A stretch of 64,000 bases of DNA from CAZCTC01 sp964501335 (GCA_964501335.1 CAZCTC010000020.1:51906-115905), one strand, 5' to 3'. Numbered from the stretch's first letter, positions 24,927-34,982 are shown. Notes: a model not told the origin generated them from the letters alone. Made by a program: numbers and translations.

Positions 24927-27900
24927 TTAACGGCGTACCCGACGTGAAGCCGAACCGGCATCGGGCGTCGAAGCTCCGGCAATCCGAATGATACCGGAAG
25001 CCTGATCTTCCCGCCAATGACAATCCTTATACTTCTTGCCGCTGTTGCACCAACAGGGGTCATTCCGCCCCAATTTCTGTCCTGTATGAGCCGCCGCAGG
25101 CGGCGGCGGTGCAGCATTGGCACTTCCCCCCGAAGCCCGCAATTGAACATTCCGCTGCACACTTACAGGAGAACGGGCCGGTGCAGCCGCAGAAGCCCGC
25201 GGCGCAGCCGTCTGCGGCACCACAAACAACGCCCGCACGATGCTCCGTTGCACAGAAGACATCATCTCCTGATAGGTTCCATAGGCTTCTTTTTGATAGG
25301 CCACCAACGGGTTCTGCTGCCCCACCGCCCGCAGCCCAATCCCTTCCCGCAATACATCCAGATCGGTCAGATGCCGCACCCAGTGCTCATCCAACGCCTT
25401 GATCATCACTCGACGATCCCGGAACAACCGGAACGCCTCAATCGTGCTCTCCCGGAACAGCTTCTCCCCGTCCTCCGGCAACCGGCGCAGCGGGATCTCC
25501 GCCCATTCTGCCAAATGGGCCTCCGCGCCCTGCTCCCGGGCTATCCGCACGATATTCTGGAAAAAGGGGTCGCGGCTCTCCACCAACTGCTGGCGCAGCG
25601 GAACTTCCTCCTGCCGCATATTGCGATAGAGATCCTCACCCAAATGGTTGTTGATCCCCTGATAGGTCACTTCAGCCCACTCGCCGAACTGAGCGATCAT
25701 CTCTTCCGGTTTGCGGGATTCCAGCTGCTCGGCGGTAAAGCTGCGCGGCACCGGCACAAAACGCCGCAGCTCCGCCAGCATCTCCCGCAAATCCCAATCT
25801 TCCGGATAACCGGACGTATAGGCATGGATCACCCGCTCGATCTCGCCGTTCACGACCTTCATCAGATCATCGTGCAGATCGGTGCGGGAAAGGATCTTCC
25901 GCCGTTCCGCGTAAACCACCTCACGCTGTTTATTGACAACGTTGTCGTATTCCAACACATGCTTGCGGATGTCGAAGTTATAACCTTCCACCCGCTCCTG
26001 GATCGACCCGATCAGCCCCGACAGCATCTTGAATTCCAACGGGATCTCATCGAATCCCGCCCGATCCATCCAGGGCTGCAACCGCTCGCCGCCGAACCGC
26101 CGCATCAACTCGTCTTCCAACGAAAGATAGAACCGACTGGAACCGGGATCGCCCTGCCGGCCGGCGCGACCGCGCAGCTGATTGTCGATACGCCGCGACT
26201 CGTGCCGCTCGGTACCGATAACGTGCAAACCACCCAACGAATAGACCTTCCGCCGGTCGGCATCGCACTGACGAATCCGATCCCGCAGGATCTCAGCCCA
26301 CCGCTCCGGATACTTTTCGTAAGGATCGGCTCCCTGGCGAGCCAGTTTGACCGCCTCTTCCCAGGCCTCCGGACTGATCTCCGTCAGATCCAACCCTTCA
26401 TTGCGGATCTCGTCACGGGCCAGCCCTTCGCCGTTGCCGCCCAACAAAATATCGACACCGCGGCCGGCCATGTTCGTCGCAATGGTCACCGAGCCCGGCC
26501 GTCCGGCCTGGGCCACGATGATGGCTTCTTTTTCATGGTACTTGGCGTTCAACACGCTGTGAGGAATCTTCCGCGCCTTCAACAAAGCCGAAAGCCGCTC
26601 GGAAGTCTCAATAGCCGCCGTACCGACCAGTACCGGCCGGCCCGCTTTATGAGTCGCCTCGATCTCATCCGCGACGGCCCGGAATTTCACCGCTTCCGTC
26701 TTATAGATCTGATCCGCCAGATCCAACCGGCGATAATAACGCTCCTGGTTGGGCCCGTCGTACACGGTAACTTTGATGCCTTCCGGTTCGCTGATCGCCC
26801 CGGCAAAACTCACCCCGGCCTGATCCAACACCACATGGCTCTGCTTGAGATCGCCGAAACGCGCCCGATACTCCACATTGGTCGGCAGGACCACCACCTC
26901 AAGATCGTAGATCTTATGCAGCTCTTCCCGCTCGGTCAACGCCGTACCGGTCATCCCGGCCAGTTTACCATACATCCGGAAGAAATTCTGGAAAGTAATC
27001 GTGGCGTACGTCAACGATTCCTGACGTACCTGCACCCCTTCTTTCGCCTCAATGGCCTGGTGCAACCCTTCCGAATAGCGCCGTCCAAACATCATGCGGC
27101 CGGTGAACTCATCGACGATGATGATTTCCCCCTCCCGCACCACATACTCTTTCTCCCGACGGAAAAATTCCTTGGCCCGCAGCGCATTGTCCAGATAAGG
27201 AACCATATGCGCATGTTCAGGATCGTAAAGGCTCTTCCCTTCCGGCACATTCGCCAGCCGCTCGATCTTCGAGGTGCCTTCTTCGGTCAGGATAGCCACC
27301 TGCGTTTTCTCATCGACTTCATAGTCCGTCTCGCGGTCCAGATGGCGCACCAGCTGGGCAAAGCGCGAGTAAAGCTCCGAAGATTCCTCCGCCGGCCCCG
27401 AAATGATCAACGGTGTGCGGGCTTCATCGATCAGGATGCTGTCGACTTCGTCGACAATCGCATAGGTCAGCTCCCGCTGCGAACACTGCCCCAGATCCAG
27501 CACCATATTGTCCCGGAGATAATCAAAACCGAATTCATTATTGGTGCCGTACGTGATGTCGGCCAGATAAGCTTCCTTACGGGTAACCGGCCGCAAATAT
27601 TGATACCGATCGTCAGCCGAGATGTAAGTAGGATCATAGATAAAGGAAGCCTTATCCGGCACCCCCATGCCCGACTGAATCACGCCGACGGAAACCCCCA
27701 AGGCATGGTAAACCGCCCCCATCCACTGAGCCCCCACCTTCGCCAGGTAATCGTTCGGCGTAACCAGATGCACACCATTTCCAGCCAACGCATTGAGATA
27801 AAGCGGCAACGTAGCCACCAGCGTCTTGCCTTCACCGGTACGCATTTCAGCGACCCGCCCCTTATGCAGGATCATCCCCCCAATCAACTGAACATCGTAA

Positions 27901-28142
27901 TGGCGAAGTCCGATGGTTCGGCGGCTGGCTTCACGGATCGCGGCAAACGCCTCCGGCAAAAGATCATCCAGCGATTCACCATTATCGTAGCGGTCGCAGA
28001 ATTCGTCGGTCTTGGCGCTGAGGGCCGCATCATCCAATTTCTGATAATCAGCTTCCATCGCATTGATGCGCTGAACAACTTTTTGTAAACGGGCGATTTC
28101 ACGATCGTTGGAATCGCCGAAAACCTTCTTAAACAGGTTCAT
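24927..28142 (-). CDS. secA: Preprotein translocase ATPase SecA
   Basis: 1071 aa, longer than the ~900 aa of typical SecA. Walker A is MRTGEGKTL at ~100-108 and the DEAD-type box IVDEVDSILIDEARTPLI is near 232-250. NBD2, the preprotein cross-linking, helical wing and scaffold domains follow in the expected order. The C terminus has an Ala/Pro-rich linker and a SEC-C zinc motif (GRNDPCWCNSGKKYKDCHW). SecA drives post-translational export through SecYEG, and the window encodes several signal-peptide proteins as likely clients. GAGGA is ten bases before the ATG. Confidence 0.98.
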   Translation of the reverse strand: MNLFKKVFGDSNDREIARLQKVVQRINAMEADYQKLDDAALSAKTDEFCDRYDNGESLDDLLPEAFAAIREASRRTIGLRHYDVQLIGGMILHKGRVAEMRTGEGKTLVATLPLYLNALAGNGVHLVTPNDYLAKVGAQWMGAVYHALGVSVGVIQSGMGVPDKASFIYDPTYISADDRYQYLRPVTRKEAYLADITYGTNNEFGFDYLRDNMVLDLGQCSQRELTYAIVDEVDSILIDEARTPLIISGPAEESSELYSRFAQLVRHLDRETDYEVDEKTQVAILTEEGTSKIERLANVPEGKSLYDPEHAHMVPYLDNALRAKEFFRREKEYVVREGEIIIVDEFTGRMMFGRRYSEGLHQAIEAKEGVQVRQESLTYATITFQNFFRMYGKLAGMTGTALTEREELHKIYDLEVVVLPTNVEYRARFGDLKQSHVVLDQAGVSFAGAISEPEGIKVTVYDGPNQERYYRRLDLADQIYKTEAVKFRAVADEIEATHKAGRPVLVGTAAIETSERLSALLKARKIPHSVLNAKYHEKEAIIVAQAGRPGSVTIATNMAGRGVDILLGGNGEGLARDEIRNEGLDLTEISPEAWEEAVKLARQGADPYEKYPERWAEILRDRIRQCDADRRKVYSLGGLHVIGTERHESRRIDNQLRGRAGRQGDPGSSRFYLSLEDELMRRFGGERLQPWMDRAGFDEIPLEFKMLSGLIGSIQERVEGYNFDIRKHVLEYDNVVNKQREVVYAERRKILSRTDLHDDLMKVVNGEIERVIHAYTSGYPEDWDLREMLAELRRFVPVPRSFTAEQLESRKPEEMIAQFGEWAEVTYQGINNHLGEDLYRNMRQEEVPLRQQLVESRDPFFQNIVRIAREQGAEAHLAEWAEIPLRRLPEDGEKLFRESTIEAFRLFRDRRVMIKALDEHWVRHLTDLDVLREGIGLRAVGQQNPLVAYQKEAYGTYQEMMSSVQRSIVRALFVVPQTAAPRASAAAPARSPVSVQRNVQLRASGGSANAAPPPPAAAHTGQKLGRNDPCWCNSGKKYKDCHWREDQASGIIRIAGASTPDAGSASRRVRR

Positions 28143-28184
28143 GGCGTAAATTGTCCTCTATCTTCTTTCAGGTGAATATCGTTG

Positions 28185-28213
28185 ATTATACCACGCCGGA
28201 ATTCCGATGCAAA
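28185..28213 (-). promoter_or_regulatory. secA promoter
   Basis: Minus-strand TTTGCA (28208-28213), 17-nt spacer, perfect TATAAT (28185-28190), about 43 nt upstream of the secA start. Confidence 0.6.
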
Positions 28214-28234
28214 AATCGAAAAGATTTCTTCAGA

Positions 28235-28420
28235 GTTTTTATATTTTTGCGCGCCGCCTGCGGCGGCGCGCAAAAAATAAATCCCCTACTCCACCTGGAA
28301 AGCCCCTCCTGCGAACAAAGAAAAAACACAAACAAAAAAACTCTCTCCCCCTATCCAGCGCGTCGCATGCTACCAGGTAATAAGCCATTTGCGGGACGCT
28401 AAAAGGCCCACCGCACAGGT
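28235..28420 (+). repeat. Dispersed hairpin element
   Basis: Hairpin 28244-28258 / 28262-28276 (core GCGCGCCGCC, 15 bp, loop TGC), then the body with AACTCTCTCCCC, AGCGCGTCGC and TGCGGGACGCT and the right terminus CCACCGCACAGGT (28408-28420). The left terminus is not recognisable. It lies upstream of secA and downstream of the kinase gene. Confidence 0.75.
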
Positions 28421-28426
28421 AAAAAA

Positions 28427-29755
28427 TCATTTGTGCACCAATACTATCAATAGATCATTGACATTCGTGCCGGTAGGCCCCATCTTCATCAACGCCCCCA
28501 CCGCCTCCAATAACGGATAAGCATCATGGTTCGCCAGCGCCGCCTCCGGCTCCAATCCCAACCGCCGGGCCCGCCGCACCGTCTCCCCATCGATCACCGC
28601 CCCCGCCGCATCCGTCGGCCCATCCGTCCCATCCGTCGCCAGCGCCATCAACAAAAAACCGGGCCGCCCCTCCAATGCCAGCGCCGCACTCAGCGCCAGT
28701 TCCTGATTCCGGCCACCTTTCCCGCTCCCCCGCACGGTCACCGTCGTTTCGCCGCCCCAGATCAAACAGGCCGGCGCAGAAAGCGGCTGCCCCTGGCTCT
28801 GCACCCCTTTCACCAATCCCGCCGCCAACCGCCCCACTTCCCGGGCCTCTCCTTCCATAAAAGAGCCCAACGACAACGCCCGATACCCCAACCGTTCTGC
28901 CGCCTCGGCTGCCGCCAGAGCCGCCAACCGATTGGATCCAATCACGCAATGCACCGCCCTCGCCAGCAACGGGTCGTCCGGCTTGAGCGATTCGAGCACC
29001 TGCCCCGCCGCCCCGGCCGCCAGCAATGCCTGCACCGCCGGCGGCACCTGATGCAGCACCCCCCGCCGCACCAGCAACGCCTGCACCTCCGCGTACGTCG
29101 TCGGATCGCCCACTGTCGGCCCCGACGCAATCACATCCACCGGATCTCCCACCACATCCGAAAGGATCAACGTCGCCAGCGGATGCGCTCCCACCCGTTG
29201 CGCCAGTCGCCCCCCTTTCAACCCATCCAGATGCTTGCGGGTAGCATTCAATTCACCGATCGTCGCCCCCGACCGTAACAACAAATCCGTCACCACCTGC
29301 AAATCGGCCAGCGTCAACCCCGGCAAGGGACAGGGCAACAGCGCCGAAGTCCCTCCGGAAAGCAATACCAACACCCGCTCCTGAGCGCCCAATCCATCCA
29401 GGCGACGAAGCATCGCCCCGGCAGCAGCCAGTCCAGCCGCATCGGGGATAGGATGTCCCGTCTCCCACACCTCGATCGTCGGCGGCAGGCTCACCCCGGC
29501 GGCATGCCCCTTCTTCGTGACCACCATCCCATCGGCCAGAAAAGGGCCCAGCACCTCCACGGCAGCCGCCGCCATTGCCGCCGCCGCCTTGCCCACCGCC
29601 AGCACGACCACCCGCTCCGCCGGCTCTAAAATCCACAACGCCGGCCCGACCCGCAACTGCCCCGGAGCCTCCCACCTCAGATAACGCCGCACCGCCGCCC
29701 CCGGCTCCACCGCCGCCAGCGCCGCCTCTCGAATCTGCATCCAATGTCGATCCAT
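28427..29755 (-). CDS. Glycerate 2-kinase, MOFRL family
   Basis: 442 aa from the ATG at 29755 (GAGGGG just upstream). A longer open frame upstream merely reads through the adjacent repeat element. It has the GckA/TtuD architecture: an N-terminal Rossmann-like MOFRL-associated domain with the loop VLLSGGTSALLPCP, and a C-terminal MOFRL domain (GGETTVTVRGSGKGGRNQEL, then ATDGTDGPTDAAGA). The family phosphorylates glycerate or hydroxypyruvate-derived glycerate to 2-phosphoglycerate. The gene is alone on its strand with repeat elements on both sides. Confidence 0.9.
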   Translation of the reverse strand: MDRHWMQIREAALAAVEPGAAVRRYLRWEAPGQLRVGPALWILEPAERVVVLAVGKAAAAMAAAAVEVLGPFLADGMVVTKKGHAAGVSLPPTIEVWETGHPIPDAAGLAAAGAMLRRLDGLGAQERVLVLLSGGTSALLPCPLPGLTLADLQVVTDLLLRSGATIGELNATRKHLDGLKGGRLAQRVGAHPLATLILSDVVGDPVDVIASGPTVGDPTTYAEVQALLVRRGVLHQVPPAVQALLAAGAAGQVLESLKPDDPLLARAVHCVIGSNRLAALAAAEAAERLGYRALSLGSFMEGEAREVGRLAAGLVKGVQSQGQPLSAPACLIWGGETTVTVRGSGKGGRNQELALSAALALEGRPGFLLMALATDGTDGPTDAAGAVIDGETVRRARRLGLEPEAALANHDAYPLLEAVGALMKMGPTGTNVNDLLIVLVHK

Positions 29756-29765
29756 TTGCCCCTCT

Positions 29766-30012
29766 TGAATGATTCTCTCCCCCTGCTTCGCACCGCGCGG
29801 CGTTTCGAGCCGAACAAAAACCCCTTGCGGGACGCTGAAACGCCCACCGCTTCGGTCGAAAAAAACCGATGTTTTTGCGCGCATAAGAATGCGCGCAAAA
29901 ACACACAAAAAACTCTCTCCCCTCATCCAGCGCGGCGCTTTTTACCGGGAAAGCACCGGTTACGGGGCACAAAAACCATTTTTAATCTATGCTGATGAAC
30001 AACCGCGCAGAT
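29766..30012 (+). repeat. One and a half copies of the dispersed element
   Basis: 29766-29860: a body (TTCTCTCCCCCTGCTTCGCA, then TTGCGGGACGCT) with a right end similar to CCACCGC..GGTCG. 29870-29903: perfect 15-bp hairpin (core TTGCGCGCAT, loop AAGA). 29910-30012: a second body ending GAACAACCGCGCAGATCG, close to the right terminus of the intact copy at 37136-37326. It fills the gap between the kinase gene and the sensor gene. Confidence 0.75.
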
Positions 30013-30032
30013 CGAAAAATAACAGGGCTTTT

Positions 30033-30060
30033 TTGCCCTCCTGAAATTACCGGCTATAAT
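30033..30060 (+). promoter_or_regulatory. Promoter of the sensor kinase gene
   Basis: TTGCCC (30033-30038), 16-nt spacer, perfect TATAAT (30055-30060). AGGGC/GCCCT arms (30024-30028, 30035-30039) flank a T6 run over the -35. The leader to ATG 30206 would be about 140 nt. Confidence 0.55.
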
Positions 30061-30205
30061 AGAAATGCACTCTATGCATGATTTTTTTGCCAGAATGCTC
30101 TCAGCCAACACCTCGATCCAGATTCCGCTGGCCCCGAGAGACTGATTGGATCACCCGTTCAATCGCTCGCCACCTTTGCTTTTTTAAAGGACAGTTCAGG
30201 ACAAG

Positions 30206-32476
30206 ATGGATATACAACACCAGGGTAAAAAACCTGCCCCCAAACCGACCTTCTGGTCTCGTATCTTTTCCTTAAATATTCGAGGGAAAGTTATTCTGCC
30301 TTATTTCATCTTAACCCTGGCTTTAGGGGTTGTTGGAACTTATGTCGTCACCAATCTGGTTGTCGGCTCATTGGACGAACGGTTAACCAACCAGCTTCTG
30401 GAAGCCGGCCGGGTAGTTTCCGACAGCTTTGCCCGCCGCGACAGCGCCCATCAGGAATCCGCCCGCATCGTCGCCTTCACCCGAGACCTGGATCTGGCCC
30501 TGAATTCCGGCAACCAAAAACAGGTCCAGGAACTGGCCGCTCCCGCCGCCGCCGCCGCCGGCAAAGAATGTATCATCATCGTGGATGCCAACGGCATCAG
30601 CATGCTCCACATGCTCAAGCAAAACGGCCCTCCCAAAATCCTCACCCAGACCCTCAATCTGAGTGAACTTCCCCTGGTCCAAAATCTCCTGCTGGCCGAC
30701 AACCCGCCGGCCAACCAGGTCGAACGAGGTATTGGCCTGCACACGGATGGTCGCTACTATTATTTCACCGCCCTCCCCATCAAATCGGGCACACGCGTGG
30801 TCGGCGTCGTCATCGTCGGCACCTCATTGGACACCCTCTTACCCCAACTTAAAGCCACCTCCCTGGCTGATGTCGTCATCTATCAAGAGCCCGGCCGCGC
30901 CATCATCTCCACCTTCACCATCGGGGAGGCCTCTCAAAACATCGGCATCAATCTGGAAAATTTCTCCGTTTCTTCCCAGGAATACAATGCCGTCATAGCC
31001 GATACCCAAACGACCCGCGGAGAAAATATCGAACTCAACCTCCGACCTTACCGGATCGCCCGGGGAACCTTGATGGTCCGCAACCAGGTCCTGGGCGCCT
31101 TCGCCGTCGTCCTGCCCTCCAACTATGTCATGCAGGCCGGTGTTAACGGTCGCAATACCTACAGCATCCTCTTCACCATCGCCATGGGCGGCGTTATCTT
31201 CGTCGGCTATCTCATCGCCAAACGGATTACCGATCCCCTGGGCACTCTGGTCAAAACCTCTCAAGCCGTCGCCGAAGGAAATTTCAATCAGCGCACCGGC
31301 ATCCAACAACGCCAGGATGAAATCGGTATGTTGGCCACCACCTTCGACTGGATGACCGAATGCCTGGCCGAACGGACCGACGCTCTGGAAAAACTGCTCT
31401 ATACCCACAAAGAAACCGCCAGCCGGCTCCAGGCCATCCTATCCAGCATCGGTGACGGCGTCGTATTGAGCACCCCGGCCGGCCGCTTCACCCCGCTCAA
31501 TACCACCGCCGAAAATATGTTGAAGGAAATGCAGGCCCACCAGCTCAACCCCGCCCGCGAACTGGCCATGGTGGTCAAAATGGATCAAAATTCTCAATCC
31601 CAAAGCGAGTGGCAGGCGGAAGGTCATCGCTTCAAGATCGGGAAGAAAACCCTCAGCAGCCATGCCTCCCCGGTACGGACCGATGAGGGAGAGTTGCTGG
31701 GCACCGTGATCGTCCTACGCGATATTACGGCCGAAGTCGAAACCGAAGAATTGAAAGATACCTTCATCGCCCACGTCTCTCACGAACTGCGCACCCCCCT
31801 CACCTCGATCAAAGGGTATAGCCAGCTGCTGTCAACCACCGTAGACCTCACCCCTCAACAAAAGTCCTTTATGCAATCCATCACCCGCAACACCGACAGC
31901 CTGATCGAAATGATCAATGGACTGCTGGATTTTTCAGAAGTCGAGGCCCATGGGAAACTGGGACTGCAACTCAAACCGGTCCAATTAGGCGAAATTGTGC
32001 TGGATATCGCCCAGGAATGGCGCCCTGTTTTGGAAGACAAACAGCTCAAACTCAAAGTAGAAGTGCCGACCGACCTGCCGTTGGTCGAAGCCGATGTCAA
32101 ACGCCTGCGTTGGGCCATCGTCAATCTGGTCCGCAACGCCTCCCAATACACCCCCAAAGGTGAAATCCGATTGCGCCTGAGCGCTCCGAACAGCCATGTC
32201 GTGCTGGCCGTCGAAGATACCGGCATCGGAATCGAAGCCGAAAATCAAAAACAACTCTTCACCCGTTTCTTCCGGATAGCCTGTAATATGGAAGAAGAAG
32301 TACGCGGTCTGGGGGTCGGACTCTATATAGCCCGCGCCATCGTCCAGGCCCATCAAGGAGAGATCCAGGTCCAAAGCACCCCTAAAAAAGGCAGCACCTT
32401 CAGTGTAATTCTGCCGGTGCTTTCAACCGGGAAAGAAGAGGAAAACCATGGCCTCGACAACCCATCTCGGAACTAA
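30206..32476 (+). CDS. Membrane sensor histidine kinase (extracytoplasmic sensor, HAMP, PAS-like)
   Basis: 756 aa. TM1 (~31-53), an extracytoplasmic sensor of ~260 aa with Cache-like features (GKECIIIVDANGISMLHM), TM2 (~320-340), HAMP (~341-395, ITDPLGTLVKTSQAVAEGNF), a PAS-like domain (~410-510), HisKA with phosphoacceptor His526 (HVSHELRTPL), and HATPase (VRNASQYTPKGEI, VEDTGIGIE, GLGVGLYIARAI). A weak AGGA precedes the ATG. The gene overlaps the next by 29 bp. No response regulator is linked. Confidence 0.9.
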   Translation: MDIQHQGKKPAPKPTFWSRIFSLNIRGKVILPYFILTLALGVVGTYVVTNLVVGSLDERLTNQLLEAGRVVSDSFARRDSAHQESARIVAFTRDLDLALNSGNQKQVQELAAPAAAAAGKECIIIVDANGISMLHMLKQNGPPKILTQTLNLSELPLVQNLLLADNPPANQVERGIGLHTDGRYYYFTALPIKSGTRVVGVVIVGTSLDTLLPQLKATSLADVVIYQEPGRAIISTFTIGEASQNIGINLENFSVSSQEYNAVIADTQTTRGENIELNLRPYRIARGTLMVRNQVLGAFAVVLPSNYVMQAGVNGRNTYSILFTIAMGGVIFVGYLIAKRITDPLGTLVKTSQAVAEGNFNQRTGIQQRQDEIGMLATTFDWMTECLAERTDALEKLLYTHKETASRLQAILSSIGDGVVLSTPAGRFTPLNTTAENMLKEMQAHQLNPARELAMVVKMDQNSQSQSEWQAEGHRFKIGKKTLSSHASPVRTDEGELLGTVIVLRDITAEVETEELKDTFIAHVSHELRTPLTSIKGYSQLLSTTVDLTPQQKSFMQSITRNTDSLIEMINGLLDFSEVEAHGKLGLQLKPVQLGEIVLDIAQEWRPVLEDKQLKLKVEVPTDLPLVEADVKRLRWAIVNLVRNASQYTPKGEIRLRLSAPNSHVVLAVEDTGIGIEAENQKQLFTRFFRIACNMEEEVRGLGVGLYIARAIVQAHQGEIQVQSTPKKGSTFSVILPVLSTGKEEENHGLDNPSRN

Positions 32477-33545
32477 TTTGAGCTATCTCAATTCCAAACG
32501 CCGCACGCTGTTGCTGGTGCTCATCGTCCTGCTGGGCTTTTTCGCCTGCCTCATGACTATCGCCCAATACGCCATTCGCCCGCAGCCTACCTGGCAGGTA
32601 GCCGCCAGCATGCTCTCCGAATTGAATCCCGACAGCACCTACAGTCCGGAAGCGTGGCAGCTGCAAATTGAACCCTTGAACGCGCAGATCATCACCGAAA
32701 CCTGGGATACGGAAAACGATCTCTTCCCCACAGAAACCGGCACGCCTCAAGTGGTCGCGCCGGTCATCATTCCTACCCGCCATCGCCCCACGTCCGCACC
32801 TCCCACAGCCACCTCCACACCGGAACCTCTCAACACGCCGGAAAATACGCCCGAACCGACGAAGACCAGCGCCCCGCAGCCGACTTCTACCAATACATCC
32901 CTGCCGCCGCGCCCCACGCTGACCCGCCGACCGCCGACGCCCCGAGCCACCTCGACGCCGGTGCCCACCGACACCCCCACGCCGACATTCACCCCCCAAC
33001 CGCCGCCGGATACGGCCACCCCGACCCACACGCCGACGCCCACCAACACGCCCACCAATACCCCAACCAACACGCCTACCCCCACCCCGACGCCGACTCA
33101 GACGCCGATTCCGACCCGCACGCCTATTATTATCATCACCTTCACGCCGACGCCGGAACCGACCGAAACGGCCTCCCCAACCCCCACTCCCTACAACTCG
33201 ATTTCACCTTTCCTGGAATGCGTCCAGGTAATCAGCGGTACGAGCACCTATCTGGCCGTCTTCGGCTATAACAACCCTAACCCCGGGTCCATCAACATCC
33301 CTTACGGACCCGGCAATCATATCTCCCCCGACAGCTACAACTACTCCCAACCCCAGGATTTCGCCCCCGGATTAAACTCAATGGCCGTCACCATCCTCGT
33401 CCCGGATTCCATCACCCTTGTCTGGGATCTCGACGGCGGATCAGCGACGGCCAGCAGTTCGAGCGGCCCCTCATGTTTAAAAAATACCCCTTCGGGCAAT
33501 AAAAACCGAAGGGGTATGCAAAAACAGGTCAGAACTACAAAATAA
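32448..33545 (+). CDS. Membrane-anchored Pro/Thr-rich protein with C-terminal beta domain
   Basis: 365 aa. AGAGG lies upstream and the start overlaps the kinase stop by 29 bp, so it is translationally coupled and may be a partner of that kinase. A short cytoplasmic N terminus, one TM (~22-44), an extracellular stalk, and a low-complexity Pro-Thr stretch (~105-250, TPTPTPT type) lead to a domain of ~90 aa with YLAVFGYNNPNPGSINIPYG, QPQDFAPG and LVWDLDGGSATAS. This last pattern recurs in surface proteins of several bacteria, but I do not know a name for it. The last ~20 codons read through a hairpin (33484-33517). Confidence 0.7.
   Translation: MASTTHLGTNLSYLNSKRRTLLLVLIVLLGFFACLMTIAQYAIRPQPTWQVAASMLSELNPDSTYSPEAWQLQIEPLNAQIITETWDTENDLFPTETGTPQVVAPVIIPTRHRPTSAPPTATSTPEPLNTPENTPEPTKTSAPQPTSTNTSLPPRPTLTRRPPTPRATSTPVPTDTPTPTFTPQPPPDTATPTHTPTPTNTPTNTPTNTPTPTPTPTQTPIPTRTPIIIITFTPTPEPTETASPTPTPYNSISPFLECVQVISGTSTYLAVFGYNNPNPGSINIPYGPGNHISPDSYNYSQPQDFAPGLNSMAVTILVPDSITLVWDLDGGSATASSSSGPSCLKNTPSGNKNRRGMQKQVRTTK
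33484..33517 (+). terminator. Hairpin inside the 3' end of the Pro/Thr-rich gene
   Basis: 12-bp perfect stem ATACCCCTTCGG (33484-33495) / 33506-33517, loop of ten. It is translated as the tail of the preceding protein, so the ancestral stop may have been lost or the terminator overlaps the coding end. Confidence 0.6.
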
Positions 33546-33599
33546 TGCTTAGTTTCCTCCCCCTTTCCCCCAAGGGAAAGGGGGGATAGAGGGAATTAA

Positions 33600-33660
33600 A
33601 AGGCGCTTTTTGCCGGGTAAAAACCCAATGCAGGACGCCAAAAAGCCTGCCCCCAACAGG
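33600..33660 (+). repeat. Partial dispersed element without hairpin
   Basis: GGCGCTTTTTGCCGGGTAAA and CAATGCAGGACGCC match the body of the family. The hairpin half is missing. Confidence 0.5.
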
Positions 33661-33668
33661 ATAGGAGC

Positions 33669-34982
33669 TTACTCCACAATCAAAGGAAGCGTAAAAGAAA
33701 AAGTACTCCCCTTACCCACCTGGCTGTCCACCCAAATCTGCCCATTATGAGTCTCCACTGCCAGCTTACAGAACGTCAGCCCCAGGCCGGTACCGCGCCG
33801 TTCCTGGCCCGGCACTTCCACCTGCCCAAACTTCTCAAAAATCCGCTTCTGATGCTGACTGGCAATCCCGATCCCATTATCGGTCACACTGACCACCACC
33901 ATGTCGTTCTCCCCGGCCCGGGCCGTCACCTTGATCTGCCCGCCCGGCGGCGTATGCTTGATGGCATTGGAGATCAAATTGACCAGCACCCGGCTCATCA
34001 GCGCCCGATCGCAGGGCACCTGATGCATCACATCCTCACAGGCCTCAACTTCAAGGGTCAGCTTTTCCAGTTCCGCCGACCCCCGCAAAGACTCCACCGT
34101 CTCATCGATCAGCACGCAAAAATCGGTCGACTGGAGATGGAGCGTCAACTTGCCCGCTTCCATCTTATTGATATCCAGCAACTCGCTTACCAGACCCAAC
34201 AACACATGGCCGCTGCGCCGGGCATTTTCCAGCAGCCGCCCCTGCTCCGGCGTGATCTGATTGGTCAGCACCGTCTGCAAAATATCCAACCAGCCCAACA
34301 ACCCGGTTAGAGGGTTGCGAAGATCGTGCACCACCATGTGAGTGAGATTATCCCGCAGGCGCTCCGACTCTCGCAGACTGGCGTTCGTCGCTTTCAACCG
34401 TTCCGCCAGCGTCCCGGCCAGCTGAGAGGTCACCAGCGTGGGAATGGCCAACGCAAACCAGTTGATAATCAACAGCGACCCGCGTTCACTGGCGGAAAAG
34501 GAAATCCGCCAGATCTGCACCATCTTCAGCACGCCGCTGTACTCCAGATAGAGCACCAACGCATAGCAACTGATTCCCAGAATGCCCATCACCGTTGCCC
34601 CGCGCCAGCCCAACAGGAACGAAGCGCCGACGGCAATCAACAAATACAAAGCCGGAATCGGCGTCAGCGGCCCGCCCGTATAATGGACGGTGAACGAGGC
34701 TAAAATCGTGTAGATCACCAACGCCGCCCAGGAGATGGACCGCACCGGGATATTGAACTGCAAAGCGGCAATCCCTGCCACGGTGACCAGTTCAGCCGTC
34801 AGGGCCACCAGGCCCAGTTCCAGAGGGGGAATAGAGAGGTTGGCAATGTTGGGGCTCGAAGCCAGAATCATCAAACCCAATCCGGCCACCAGAATTCCGG
34901 CAAAGATCAGCGTATTACGCAGGTCACGCGCTTCTTCGGAATCAATCACTGGCGTAGACGACTTTGCTGGCTTTTCCGGCAT
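33669..34982 (-). CDS. Six-TM sensor histidine kinase
   Basis: 437 aa from the ATG at 34982 (AGAGG six bases upstream); an in-frame start 17 codons earlier is less well supported. About six N-terminal membrane helices (24-43, 55-75, 83-101, 107-123, 128-147, 170-188), a linker coil, HisKA with His219 (MVVHDLRNPLTG), and HATPase (LVNLISNAIKHTPPGG, VTDNGIGIA, GTGLGLTFCKLAVE). The H-box HDLRNP variant is typical of a large kinase subgroup. It is the third orphan kinase in the window. Confidence 0.88.
   Translation of the reverse strand: MPEKPAKSSTPVIDSEEARDLRNTLIFAGILVAGLGLMILASSPNIANLSIPPLELGLVALTAELVTVAGIAALQFNIPVRSISWAALVIYTILASFTVHYTGGPLTPIPALYLLIAVGASFLLGWRGATVMGILGISCYALVLYLEYSGVLKMVQIWRISFSASERGSLLIINWFALAIPTLVTSQLAGTLAERLKATNASLRESERLRDNLTHMVVHDLRNPLTGLLGWLDILQTVLTNQITPEQGRLLENARRSGHVLLGLVSELLDINKMEAGKLTLHLQSTDFCVLIDETVESLRGSAELEKLTLEVEACEDVMHQVPCDRALMSRVLVNLISNAIKHTPPGGQIKVTARAGENDMVVVSVTDNGIGIASQHQKRIFEKFGQVEVPGQERRGTGLGLTFCKLAVETHNGQIWVDSQVGKGSTFSFTLPLIVE

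Noticed and set aside
25017..28088. 1023-codon plus-strand open frame opposite secA
   Set aside because: Antisense shadow of secA; the composition is unlike any protein family and secA is certain.
29756..29926. N-terminal extension of the glycerate kinase
   Set aside because: It translates a dispersed hairpin element; the ATG at 29755 has a good ribosome-binding site and fits family length.
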